This document shows positions 31,673-42,474 of a stretch of 43,009 nucleotides of DNA, in pieces. Under the pieces are notes generated by a model, which was not told the DNA's origin, did no database searches, and saw nothing but the letters and a program-made list of their open reading frames with translations. Each line of letters starts with the position of its first letter. Position 1 is the first letter of the stretch. The translations under genes and the position numbers were made by a program. This DNA comes from Ettlia oleoabundans (lineage: Eukaryota > Chlorophyta > Chlorophyceae > Chlamydomonadales): contig JAAMXP010002083.1 of assembly GCA_019693395.1 (NCBI GenBank), forward strand, positions 1 to 43,009. The letters are read 5' to 3'.

Positions 31673-34232
31673 ATGGAGCGGAGAGTAACCGGGCAGAAAA
31701 GGAGGGCCCGCTCGCCGGCTGGTTGGGAGCTCACAGCCGAAAGCTGCACTCCTGATCCTCCTGCTGTGCAGCCTCGGGCAGCAGCTCAGGCCCACCAGCA
31801 GTGCCAGCAGCAGGCCGACTGCTGGGTCCCTCGGTCTTTGCCTGTTGTGCCACCCCTGCCAGCTGTGCCGGTGCCAGTGCCCATCCCAGTGCCAGTGCCA
31901 GTGCCAGCAGACCAGCCATACAGCCCTCTCGCGCCGCGCTTGCAGGTGGGCGCCTTGTGTCGACAGCCCCGCTGGTTAATGCATCGCTATGCTCATGCTT
32001 TCAAGTAGCCTGTGGGTCAAGCTGCCAAGGGTTTGGGTTTGTTGGGAGACAACCCAATCCCGGCTGGCTCAATTGCTTTGCAAAGGGCACCTGACTGTTG
32101 ATTGGTTTGAGCCTGCCTCGGCGCTTTCAACTCGCAGGGCCTCGCAGTCAACCAGTGCTACCCACCGCTGCACCCAAGCACTCTGCTGGCTGGGCCAACA
32201 AGCGCTGCAGCGCCTGTCACTGGCTTGCCGTCCAGCTTCCCTCCAGCTGCCATCCCCATTCCAGCCATGGCCTGGCACCCACCATACACTGTGCCACCGC
32301 TGCCCGCATCATTGCCCCCTCAAATGCCTACTGTGGTGACTCTGGCTATGTCGCCCCCGCCAGCAGTTTGTACTGTGCCGCCGCTGCCCACCAGGGTCTC
32401 GGCAGGCAGGGAGGCCTGGCAGCATCAGCACCCACATCAGAACCAGCCTTATACGCCCGGTTGCCTGCTTGCGAGCCCCTCGTTGGGTGCCCTGCCGTTT
32501 AGCAATGGCACGCCCACTACTGGCAGCGCTGGTTGCAGCCCCGCTTGCTCTCCGGCCAATGGCTCCTCCAGAGCGCTTGAGGTACCAGTGGCCAACACTG
32601 TTCAGTCTTGTGATGCAAGGGCGCAAGAGGCGCACCAACCCACTGTTATCAAGGTGCGCCTCGCCCGCACCCTCGCGAAAGGAAGACAGAAGTTGAAGCA
32701 CAAAGCTTCTGCCTGCTAGAAGCCGCTTTCCTGCACACCCTAGTGTGTTGTAGCTGGTGCATTGTGCATACCTGTGTGTTGCTGCCAAACTGTATTGACA
32801 CATCTGCTGCCTTGCCCCACCTGGTCTCCTGCAGCTGCCAGCTGGCAGTCGCCTGGTGGTGGGTGACACCATCATCGAGGCCTGTGATTCGCCCCACTAC
32901 AGCGGCGGCAGTGCGGTGCCCATCATTGGCGGTGCATTCTTGCCCCGAAGCAGCCCCCAGGAATCCTTCATGGCACCAGGAGCTGCTCAAGCCTTTCCAC
33001 CAACAAGCCCCCTAACTGCCATTGGCACTGCTGCAGCGTCATGCCAGCCTGCAGTACCGCAGCAGCAGCAGCAGCTCGCAGCAGCGGGCCTGGCACCTGG
33101 GATCCCCGTCGTGCCACCCGATCCCCTGCCCATGCAGGGTACCCTTTTGGCCCCTAGTGATGCCACAGCCAAGCCCATTCCCGCTCTTGCCTTCCCCGAA
33201 GGCCCTCCAACCTTTTCAGCCTGTCCACCAGCAAACCTGGCACACAGCTACCCAACCGGCACCTTGGGCCAGCAGCAGCAGCAGCAGCAGCAGCACAGCA
33301 ATGGCCACCACCACCCAACCGATCACCACAAGAAGCAGCAGCAGCAGCAGCAGCCCACACCACAGAAGATAGAGCGGGCGGTCAGCCATCAGAGCCCGCA
33401 GATGCCCAACACGGGGCCGGAGCCTATACTGGAGCCAGCAACCCTGGCAGCCGCAGCACTGGAACATGGGGCGGCAAACGGCCTGGACTTCGCTAAACCA
33501 AACCAGCTGGAGGCTCGGGGTATTGGGCAGCCTCAGCAGCAGCCACAGGCTCAGCAGCAGCAGCAGGAAGTCCCTGGCGGTGCCTTTGCCGCAGCTGCTG
33601 CTGCCCAGACCCAGTCCTCCATGAACCCCACCCCTGGTGCGCCTTGAAGCTCAGCTCTCTGTGTAATCAGTGATCACCTGTCCACTGGCATCCTGCATGA
33701 TATGCGCGGTTGTACAGCCCCAAGTCATCGCTAGTGGGCACACCGCTGCTCTACGGTTCATCTCCACGTTAGCACACCCCCTTACCATCAACTGTCACAG
33801 GCAATGTGGATACGCTCATGGCTGAACTGCTGGCAAACCCCTCAGTCATGCGCAACCTCAGCATCCCCGCCCCACAGCAGGACCCTGGGCGGCCTGCAGG
33901 TGAGGTGGCACCCCGTGTTGCTGCTGTCCCGCTACCTTTCAATCAATAGCATATAGCAAGGTGTTCTTCTATTGCTCATCAGGGTAAGCAGTTCACGCTC
34001 CTTGCAGTTGTTGCCTTGCACAGTGAAGCCAACCTCTCAGCCTGAATGCCTGCCCACTCACTTCTTGCGTGCAGGGTCCGGCCCGCAGGCTGCTGCCGTG
34101 CCTGGCAGCCCAGCTGTCCCACAGGGCGCCGGCGATGACAGCCTTGCACCAGGCAGATATGCGACCCTTGGCCAGGGGCTGAGCCTGGGGCAGGAGTTGG
34201 AAAGGCTTCTGGCGTCGGAGCCAGGAAAGTGA
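31673..34232 (+). CDS. Pro/Gln-rich protein of unknown function
   Basis: Exons 31673-31945, 32138-32653, 32835-33636, 33801-33899 and 34075-34232 give 615 aa with all phases consistent. The N-terminal half is Pro/Val-rich (a PVPVP run from a GTGCCA repeat) and Ser/Ala-rich. Exon 3 begins with the only globular-looking stretch (LPAGSRLVVGDTIIEACDSP, then HYSGGSAVPIIGGAFLP), followed by 8-Gln and 6-Gln tracts and a His-rich spacer. Exon 4 encodes NVDTLMAELLANPSVMRNLS, likely helical, and the C-terminus ends LGQELERLLASEPGK. The composition resembles disordered transcription co-factors, but there is no DNA-binding domain and I do not recognise the family. N-terminus unresolved: an in-frame ATG exists at 31538, and a short exon (ATG 31581 to 31595) with donor CAG|GTAATT could splice to 31772 in phase 0. 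Confidence 0.62.
31871..31906 (+). repeat. hexanucleotide GTGCCA repeat (coding, Val-Pro)
   Basis: Six imperfect GTGCCA/CCAGTG units inside exon 1 of the Pro/Gln-rich gene, encoding alternating Val-Pro with one Pro-Ile interruption. Confidence 0.85.
33270..33353 (+). repeat. two CAG tracts (polyglutamine)
   Basis: Eight pure CAG codons at 33270-33293 and six at 33336-33353, separated by a His/Asn-rich spacer, in exon 3 of the Pro/Gln-rich gene. Pure CAG codon use marks them as slippage-prone and probably variable between strains. Confidence 0.9.
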
Positions 34233-34699
34233 AGGCCCTCACTAGTAGGATAGTCAGCCATGCAGGCCCCACCAGCTGGGATACAGCCAGGCTAAATAAA
34301 ACAAATGCCTTCCTGTCCATACCAGTGATCAACCAGTAACGGAATGACAACCATCGCAATCAGCAAAGCAACAAATCAGTACATGGAGAGCAGCTGCATA
34401 CGTTCGTGACGGGCAACAATCGCTGTGGCAGGCCCTTGACAGGCAGATGAAACGTATAGAATGTGATGTTGCCGCTTTGTGCCCTGATTTTACCTGTCCA
34501 CCGTTCATTCGTTTTTTGCATAAGGCTGCCTGATCTGATCGCACACAAGGCAGCTGAGTGTACAACACACAGTATATCGCACGATGCTGCATCCTATCCC
34601 TGTACCATAACCTTCAAGCTACCCTTCCATCCGAAATAACTCACGCGCTCGCAACGTGCCTCCTCAATAAAGCCTTTCAAAGCCTTTCTGTTCCAGAAT

Positions 34700-34704
34700 T
34701 GTAA
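34700..34704 (+). terminator. TGTAA polyadenylation motif, Pro/Gln-rich gene
   Basis: TGTAA on plus, 468 nt past the stop at 34232; an AATAAA at 34295 is a nearer but less typical green-algal alternative. Confidence 0.3.
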
Positions 34705-34802
34705 ATGTGTGAATGGCTGCGCTCAATAGCGGTTGCCACATTTGCAATGTCTTGTGCGGCTTCGTAGCAACCAGCATCAAGCAACACAGGTGGATTATCG
34801 GA

Positions 34803-34807
34803 TTACA
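34803..34807 (-). terminator. TGTAA polyadenylation motif, nucleolin-like gene
   Basis: TGTAA on minus, 126 nt past the stop at 34933. Confidence 0.45.
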
Positions 34808-34932
34808 AGCAGCCCCAGTGACATCAGAGGCAAGTACCAACAACCATAGTATGCATCCACTTCACTGTCAGCTCAATTTTGAACAGCCTCTCCTGCCCAA
34901 TGTGCTGCGCATCAAGCAGTGGCACTTTCCTT

Positions 34933-37900
34933 TCATTGCGTGCGGGGCTGTGCGTAGCCCACGCGTATGCGGCGACCCAGCAGGCTGGTGCCATCCAAGG
35001 CCATGGCGCCATCCACACCAGCCTCGTCCCTGCAAGGGGCAGCTGGGGCAACGCTGTCACCACCCCCCTACTTCCTGACACTTGCTGTGCTGGGCAGCAC
35101 CTAGAGCAGCCTTGAACCTTAGTGGACGTGCCAACCAGAAGCAGGCTGTTTGGCAGAGCATGGTGCAGGGCGCTGTACCAAATGCATACCACCAACCACG
35201 CTTTCACGCACCACACTGCCAGCAATATCGTGACTCTCACCGCCACCGCCACCGCCAGCCGCGCTCACCTGAAGTGCACGTGTGCGAAGCCCTTGGGCTT
35301 GCCGGTGTCCTTGTCGGTGTGCAGCCGCACCTTGGTCACACCGTAGGGCTCAAACAGGCGCGCCAGGGCCTTGTCATCGGCCTCATACGCAACATTGCCT
35401 GGGCCAGGGAAAGAAATAGCAGCGAGGTGATGAGGGGCGCTAGAAGGAAAGGGAAAATGGGAAGGGGGTGGCCGACTTGATGGACAGAGAGGAGGCCGTG
35501 TGTTCTGTGGTGAGGGGTGGGTCACATGCATTGGGGGGGGAGGCGGTGCTACGCTGCAAATTCCTCATTGCTGCTGCTGCTGCTGTGCATGCTGTGGTGC
35601 ATGCCAAGCACGACGCTCAAGGCTGCAGTTCCAAGGGCAAGGCATGCGAGTACACCAGGCTGATCAGTGCAGGGCTGCGGCATAAAGGTGACGCCGCACT
35701 CACCCACGTACGCAACGTGGTAGCCCGGGGTCTTGGGTGCCGCGCCACTGTGCTGCTTCTTGGCGGGAGGGGGGGCGGCCCCCGCACCGCCGCCGCCCTG
35801 CTGCCGCTGCTCATCCTGCTGCTGCTGCCACGTGACTGGCCGCTCGGCCTGCTGGTGCTGCTGAGGCTGCTCCTGAGGGTGTGCAGGGGCGTCATACCGC
35901 GCAGGTGGCGCATACTGCTGTGCCTTCAGCGCCTGCTGTGCCTTCTGCTGCGCCATCTGCTGCCTGTCCTTGGCTGAGGGGCGGCACTTCATGACCTTGA
36001 GGGTCTGCCCCTCACACTGCTCGCCGTTGCAGGCCAGCGCTGCCTGGTAACCCTCCTCCTGCGGGTTGGTGGGGGGGTTGGGTGTAAGGGTGGTGCTGGG
36101 GGTCAGCATCTAGGGGTGGATGGACGGTACGTTGCAGTGATGGGAGCATCGGCAGGCATGCGGCGTCACCTGCTTGAATGTGATGAAGGCAATGCCCCTG
36201 AAGCGCCCGGTGTCGGGGAAGGTCATCATGTCCAGCGACTCTATCTCCCCGCAGTAACCCCAGTAGTCCCATATCTGCGGTACCATGTGCAGGGGAGGTA
36301 CAGGGAAGCTGTTCAGCGCTGTGGGAAGCACAGCTGGGAAGCAGCGCCGGCAAGGGGCAGGGCGGCCTTTGATGGGCACACCTCGCTGGGCAGCGGCACA
36401 CAGCAGCCAGCCCATCGCAAAAGGGGCTGACACAGATGCGGCGCTGACCTGGTCTTCTGTGTAACCAAAGGGCATGCCGCCGACATACACGCGGCGCGGC
36501 ACATACTCGCCGCCCTCCTGCTGCTGCCGCTGCCGGGTGGGGCCCTCATCCTCCTCGCTGTCAGAGGAAGAACTGCTGCTGCTGCTGCTGCTGCTGTCGC
36601 TGTCACTGCTGCTGCTGCTGCTGCCCTCGCCGGTGGCCTCCGCTGCAGGTTGTTTGAGCACAGCCGTCACCGCTGCAGCGCCATTCTCCCCCTCGTCATC
36701 GCTGGTGTCGCTGGCGCTGTCACTATCACCGCTCTCGCTCTCGCTTTCACTGCTGCTGCTGTCGCTATCGCTGCTTTGCCCTGTATTTGCAGCAGTAGCG
36801 GCAGGCTCTTGCTCCTCCTCTTGACTGCTGCTGTCGGAGTCACCGTCACTGCTGCTCGCCTCATCACCCTCATCGTTATCCTCATCCTCGCTGCTGCTGC
36901 TCTCGGTCTTCTTAGCAGCACCAGCGGCAACAGGAGCAGGGCTGCCGCCTGCTGATGTTGGCTGAGCAGACGCTGCGCCGCCAAACCCAAAAGAGAAGGC
37001 CACTTTGCCCGCTGCCGGTTGTGCCTTCGGCGCCGCAGCAGCGAAACCTGCACAGCAGTATGAGGAGGTGCCGGCATTGGTGAAAGCAATGCAATGCACG
37101 ACACAGCAGGGCAGCTGGCTTGCGCCTTACACATACAGCGGGCGCTGACCAAGAAGAGCCAGCAGCTCAGCAGTTCGCGAATGGGGCGCAGGCAAAGCAG
37201 CAGGGGGCAGGCTGCGCACCCAGTGCCTGCCGCATGCGCTGTGCCTCGTCAGCGTTGCTGGGCCCAGACACCCGCTCCACTGGGGCCAGACGCTGAGGCA
37301 CACCCAAATCCTTCTTCTTCTTCTCCTTCTTCTCCTTCTTGCTGCTCTTCCGGCCCTCCCCGCCGTCGCCGTCAACGGATGGAGGTGCCTCCGCAGCGAC
37401 GCCGTTGGCAACGGCTGTGGCGCCATCCGCCGCCGCAGCGCCAGCATCACCACCCGCCGAGGCGTCGGCACCCTCACTGCCATGCACGCCAGCTGGGCGC
37501 TGCTTCCGGGCCTTCTTGGCGGCAGCTTCAGCCTCACGCTCAGCCTTGGCCGCCGCCTTTTGCTCCTCGCTCCACCGTGGCTTCTTGCGCTGTTTTTGAG
37601 AGCCGGCTGGCCCCTCCGTTGCGCCGCCAGAAGCCACAGAAACCACGGCATGCCCGTTGGTTGCCTCAGGCTTCTGTGCATCATGGACGCCACTGCCTCC
37701 ATTCTCATGGTCATCAGGCTGCTCCTCAGCTCGCCGCTTCAGTTTCTTTTCTTTTTTCTCCGACCTGCGCTCCTTCTTGCTGCCCTGCTCGCCAGCTGTC
37801 GGGGGACCCACCAAGGCAGGCACCTCCTCCCCATCCATCAGAACAGCCGACAAGTCCGTGTAGCGGCCGTAAAGGATGTCGCCATTCAATGGCTGGCTGC

Positions 37901-38110
37901 CCCCCACAAAAGGCGACTGCAGCACAGAACTTGGCAGCCCCAGGGGTTGGTAGCGGCGGTAGCGGGCGTGGCGGCGAGAGTGGCAGAGGAAGCGGCTTGG
38001 CAACGGCAACCTGGGCACGAAACAATCGGCCTTATACGAGGCATGTAAGCCTGCTGCAAACGTTTTAACGCGAGGGCCTGCAAGCTTGCCTTACGCTTGC
38101 CGCGCTGCAT
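34933..38110 (-). CDS. nucleolin-like protein with two RRMs
   Basis: Likely nucleolar RNA-binding protein acting in pre-rRNA processing. Exons 38110-38090, 37916-37220, 37047-36449, 36274-36170, 36058-35704, 35398-35269 and 35029-34933 give 667 aa. Residues 8-240 are Lys/Glu/Ala-rich with basic clusters (KKEKKEKKKKDLG). Residues about 275-415 hold long acidic Ser/Asp/Glu tracts (SSSSEDEDNDEGDEASSSDG), typical of nucleolin/NSR1. RRM1 (about 425-500) shows RRVYVGGMPFGYTEDQ and GRFRGIAFITFK as RNP2 and RNP1. A Gln-rich linker follows. RRM2 (about 587-665) shows HVAYVGNVAYEADDKALARL and GKPKGFAHVHF, closing with LLGRRIRVGYAQP. The first exon is the weakest part: MQRGKRK joins residue 8 through a GC donor (AAG|GCAAGC) in phase 0; no GT donor gives the right phase. 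There is no GAR tail, unlike land-plant nucleolins. Head-to-head with the plastid gene. Confidence 0.85.
36544..36900 (-). repeat. Ser/Asp/Glu-coding low-complexity tract
   Basis: Near-continuous GCTGCTGCT and CTGTCGCTGTC units on plus (Ser and Asp codons on minus) forming the acidic serine tracts of the nucleolin-like protein. These are casein-kinase-2-type site clusters in known nucleolins. Confidence 0.85.
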
Positions 38111-38515
38111 GCCGAGCGGGTGATTGTGCTACACCTTTCCCTTGAGCAGTGAAGACACTGTAAGCCCGTTGTTGCGCTGAAATGCAGGTTTCGGAGAGGT
38201 TGGCGATGCTTGTGGCGCAGTAGTGCATGCAGTTCCCAGCAGCAGTTGTCTGTTGTAAAGCGCAGTCCTGCAGATTCCATATATATGTCGTATAGGCTGC
38301 CGGGTTTAACCAAGATGCATTGAAGGCCAGCTCAGCGTGCAGTTTTGTGCTGGCCGGCTACCCAATCTGCATGCCCGTGCAAATTCGCAATGTTCATGAT
38401 CCACGTTTACTGTTAGTGCCGAATGCCGTGTTAGCTGCATCTGCGATTCTACTGCTGACCCCCACTGCGGCTGGGGTCCGCTCGAAGAGCAGCTAACTTT
38501 AGTGTTCGGCACGTA
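38111..38515. promoter_or_regulatory. divergent promoter region, nucleolin-like / plastid protein genes, with TATA-like run
   Basis: 405 bp between start codons pointing apart. A TATATAT at 38280-38286 lies about 170 nt upstream of the minus start codon and about 230 nt upstream of the plus one; it reads as a TATA box on either strand. Which gene uses it, if any, cannot be told from sequence. Confidence 0.5.
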
Positions 38516-41500
38516 ATGCTGCTCAACAGGCCGCCAGGGCTGGTACACGAGCCACCACCTCGGCGCGCAGTTCTCCAGCGCGCCAGGCCGGCGCACATTT
38601 GCAGGGCCAACTATCGCTGGAGCGCTGGTGAGACAGCAGGGACACATGGTCTCCCTGGCCGCTTTGTTGCGCGCAGCTGGGTGCCGAACCGGCGAGAGCG
38701 GCGGCGGTGGTGCCGGCAGTGGGCTTTGCTGTTGCCAGTTGCAGCATTCCTGGCTGATGAGATGCACTTGACTGTGCAGATGATGCTGGCGGCCGCAAGC
38801 GGGAGTCTTTGTATAGTTATGACGAAAACAGGGAGCCAAGAGGCGGCGCCACCGATGGTGATGGGGGCAGCAGCGCGAGCGGCAGTGCTGGAGCGGGTGG
38901 TGGACAGAACGTCTGGCCTGAGGAGTGGCAGCAATGGTTGGACGTTGAGGGAGACCGCGACCAGCAGCAGCAGCAGCCACAGATATTGGCAGAGCAGCAG
39001 GCGGCATGGGAGGCAGGCAATGCAGCGAGCGGCAGTAGCCAGAGGCGAGCACGCCCTGTGGCTGCTGCCCATATCGGCAGGTTGAGCCGGCGACGTCAGC
39101 GGGCCATTGAGCAGGCAGCGGCAGCAGCGCAGGGAGATGTAGCAGCAGCGGCTGATCAGGCAGACCCTTGGTTGCAGACGGAGCTTAGGCAGATGCGCCG
39201 CAGACAGGCAGCGGCAGCGCCGGCAAAGGGCGGGACTGCGCGCCCCGACCGAGCTGCAGCGGCAGGAGCAAGAGGGCAGGAGGGGCAGGCATCGCTGCCA
39301 GACCCCTTGGCACAGGACTGGGGGCCGCTTGAGGGCGCTCCTGAAGCGGCAGCAAAGGCGGCAGAGGATTGGGGGTGGGCTGCGGAATCGTGGGCCGCCG
39401 CCACAGGCAGCAGCAGGGGCAGCAGGCAGCAGCAGCGCGAGCGGCGTAAGGCGGAGCGGGATGCGGCGGGCAGTGCAGGGCCGGGCAGCAGTTGGGAGCT
39501 GGCGCAGCAGCAGCGAGGGCTAAGGCGCCAGCGGCGGCGATCATCATCATCAGCAGCCTGGGGAGGAGGCAGCGGCATTGAGCAGGTGCCGGCATCTGCT
39601 GCAGGCTCAGCTGACGCAGACCAAGCAGCACAGGTGGCGGCAGGCTACCCGAATGATGAGGGCAGTGGAGCAGCACAGCAGCAGTACGCTCGGGATAGGG
39701 AGGGGCAGTACGATGTTGATTGGGATGCCAACTGGCAGGGGCAGGAGCAGTACGATGAGGAGCGGTACAGTGGAGCGGGGCAGTATGGGGAGGATGGGGG
39801 GCAGTACAGCGATGAATACGAGCCTGGTGCCACTGCACAGCCCGACATTGCTCTGCTCAGTTCAGGTGTGGTCTAGTGTCTTCAATCATGGTGTGATATG
39901 GGGCTGTGCTGCACTCTACTGATCTGCATACGCGGGCGGGGCGCCTGACAACTGGAATTTGGCTGCCAGGTGGGGCACGCATACAAGGCCGCCTGCCCCC
40001 ACTGCTTGTTGAGCTCGGCTCCATCTGCCTTCCTGCCTCCCCATCCACATACCACTTCAACAGACCTTCTTGTGTTGCCACTTGTACTGCAGAGGAGTTG
40101 GACCGTGTACTGCCGGTGGTGCCCTTTGCCCAGCAGGCCGCCTTCTACTCCGGGTCAGCCACAGATGGGGTGCAGCGTTGGGGCGCATCGTTGGCGGCCA
40201 CAGTGGTGAGCACTCAGCTGAGGGGTGGGCTCATATGGTTGTGGTCAGGTGAAGCCAGGCGGGCGCGGGCTGGGGGTGGTGTTATAATTGCGCTGGCCAG
40301 CTAATCTTGCGGCCGATTTTCGTGCACATTGCCACAATGGCATATGTCCGGCAACAGCGGCAGCAGTGGCACGAGCAGCCAACACAGCAGTGCGGGTTGT
40401 GTTTCTGCTCTGGTAAAACTGGTGCCAGGCATTCCAGCAGGCGCCTGTCAGCTGGCTATACTGCTTCTCTGCAATTTCTGCAGGCCCCGAGCCATGCTCA
40501 TCTTCCTTGTGTTCCCCTCCTGCCCCTCTTTCCTCCCGCACAGGTATTGTCCAAGGTTGCTGTGCTGGCTGCCACCTCGTTGACCTGGCCCCTGTGGTGG
40601 CCCTGGGCCTTGGCAGCCAAGAAGAACCTGGCGCTGCGCAGGCAGTACAGGTGCGGGCCCGAATGACTGCCTGCTTCCGCACAGACAGCGTCGTGCTGTA
40701 CCCACCCACTGCCCCTAGTGCAGCCAGCAAGGGGAGGCCAGTAGGCACCATTGTCGCGGCACGATTGCTGCAACACGACAAATGGCTGCGTTTTCTACTG
40801 CGCACTCCTGCGCCCCTGTGCAGCTATGGCGGGCTGTGGCGCACCCAGGTGCTGGCAGTCAGCATCAGCGGGCGCCCCAGGCCCTTCACCACCCTGGATG
40901 ACGGCGGCCTGGGTGGCCTGGGCGGTGTGGGCGTTGATCGAGGGAGCACAATGCGCATGGCGAGCATACTGGTGGGGGACCCGGGCGGGGCGCAGACCCA
41001 GATGGTGCTGCCTTATGACAGCCGGTGAGGCAGGGTGGGGCGCGCAAAGTTGTTGTGCAGATGGTCAATTGTGGACTGGGGTCTGAGCTGGAAGCTGGCG
41101 CCGCCTTTGGCTGCAGCGAAGCCAGTGAGGCCGGTGCAGGATGATGTGTTTTGCTGTGCGATGCCGGCCCAAGGCTGTATGATATGGGTTGGGGCCCAAG
41201 GCAACGCTTGACCTGCTTTGCCACTTAGCCCTGTGGCCCTGTGGCCCTGTGGCCCTGTGGCCCAGCACCGCTGTCCACCGTTCATGCATGCTTGCGTGCG
41301 TGCGTGTGTGCAGGTATGAGCTGATGCAGGGCGGTGAGGCGGCGGAGCTGCTGGTGCTCAGCAGCGACCCATCCTTCCAGCGCTTCAAGGCAAGCGGGGC
41401 GGGGGGCTTGGGATGGTGGTAATGTGCGGCTTACACTGCCTTGTGGTCAGGGGTGAAGAGGGGGGGTGGCTCTGCGAGTAGAAAGGGGAGGGTGGTGTTG

Positions 41501-42170
41501 ATGGGCGTGCTGTGCGTGCTGGCGCCACTGGCATGTGCGCATTGGGGTGGAGCAGGGCGTTCAAGGGCTGCCGTGCAGATGGCTGTTAAAGGCAGCGATA
41601 CGGTGCCCTGCACTGAGTGCCTCTCTCCTGTAGCCTGCTATCCCCCCATGTCTCCCCATGCCTGGCTCAGCTGTACTGCTGCAAGCTGTACCGCCGTTCC
41701 CTGTCTGCAGGCTGTGAAGGACGTGTACCTGCCTGGCAGCGGCCTGTGGGTGAGCGAGTACCCGCATGCCGATCGCACGCAGTTCCTGGAGGTGTCGCTG
41801 CAGGTGGGCTGGGTTGGGGTGGATTACGGTGGAGTGGTGTGGGTACAGGTTGCCGTGTACCTCGCTGTAGGTGGGTGGGGGGATCCCTATTGCAGCGGCC
41901 CCCAATCAGCATGGGCTTGAAAGGGCGTTAGCTGCAGAGAGCTGCCAGCTGGATGACTGTGCAAGTCGGGTGACCATGCAGCACGGTGGGTGGCCTTGGG
42001 GCGAACAATACCGGCCTGACCCCCCCCCCCCCTTTCAGATTGAGCGTGAGGCCCAGGCCGACGCGGAAGAGGCGCAGTATGGTGGTGATACCGCCAGCAA
42101 TGCAGCAGGTCAGGTTGGCAGCAACGGCGGCAGATGGCAGCAGGGAGGTTATGGCGCAGCTCGGTACTGA
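38516..42170 (+). CDS. probable plastid-targeted protein with a conserved-looking C-terminal domain, function unknown
   Basis: Exons 38516-38627, 38780-39865, 40093-40205, 40544-40650, 40824-41024, 41314-41389, 41711-41803 and 42039-42170 give 639 aa with all phases consistent. Residues 1-37 look like a chloroplast transit peptide (Arg/Ala/Pro-rich, no acid except one Glu, ending ARPAHICRANYRWSA). Residues 38-395 are low-complexity: Ala/Gln/Arg/Gly with DWGW and QYDVDWDANW elements and a Tyr/Glu-rich end. The C-terminal about 240 residues look globular: LDRVLPVVPFAQQAAFYS, a hydrophobic segment (LAATSLTWPLWWPWALAA), SYGGLWRTQVLAVSISGRP, MRMASILVGDPGGAQTQMVL, YELMQGGEAAELLVLSSDP and VYLPGSGLWVSEYPHADRTQ. 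The intron after 41389 has a GC donor (AAG|GCAAGC). The domain style suggests a green-lineage plastid membrane-associated protein, but I cannot name the family; targeting is inferred from composition. Confidence 0.75.
41231..41262 (+). repeat. four tandem CTGTGGCC units in an intron
   Basis: Perfect 8-bp unit repeated four times within the intron 41025-41313 of the plastid-protein gene, close to a GC/GT-repeat stretch before the acceptor (41293-41310). Likely a simple variable repeat. Confidence 0.95.
42020..42038 (+). other. 12-C polypyrimidine tract before the last exon of the plastid-protein gene
   Basis: Twelve consecutive C (42021-42032) followed by TTTCAG form an unusually pure polypyrimidine tract at the acceptor for the exon starting 42039. 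Confidence 0.85.
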
Positions 42171-42474
42171 GTGCGGCGGCTGCTGCCCAGCTCTTGCTCG
42201 CATGCTGGCACCGTGCTCGCCTGCAAGGGGGCAGCCTCCTGCACCGCCGCTGGTTGTATGGTTCATAGTAATCCAACAAATGTGATATCAACAGGTGGCA
42301 GTTATCTCGCAATGCTAGGGCACTGTGTCCGCGATTGAGTCAGATGTTGCTCTTGGGCCTTGGTGTCGGGGGCAGAGCGGCGCCCACTGCCAGCTGGCCA
42401 TGCATGGATCGTAAGTTGGGGAGGCAACTGGCCCCTTGCACCCAACCGCGGTTGTTTGCTTTGCGTCGCCAGCA
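42171..42474. other. intergenic region between plastid-protein and SDR genes
   Basis: 304 bp between a plus-strand stop and the next plus-strand ATG. Should hold a 3' UTR and a promoter; I see no TGTAA and no further gene. Confidence 0.5.

Larger units (their letters stand above)
34233..34932. other. tail-to-tail intergenic region (3' UTRs)
   Basis: 700 bp between the Pro/Gln-rich gene (+) and the nucleolin-like gene (-). Contains AATAAA at 34295-34300 and TGTAA at 34700-34704 on plus, and TGTAA on minus at 34807-34803. AT-rich around 34440-34720. No gene seen. Confidence 0.5.

Noticed and set aside
35468..35977. Plus-strand 169-codon hydrophobic frame over the nucleolin-like gene
   Set aside because: Leu/Arg-rich translation of CTG repeats antisense to the Gln-rich linker between the RRMs.
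36474..36955. Plus-strand Leu/Ser-rich frames that look like membrane proteins
   Set aside because: Shadows of the acidic Ser/Asp tract on minus; pure trinucleotide repeat effect.
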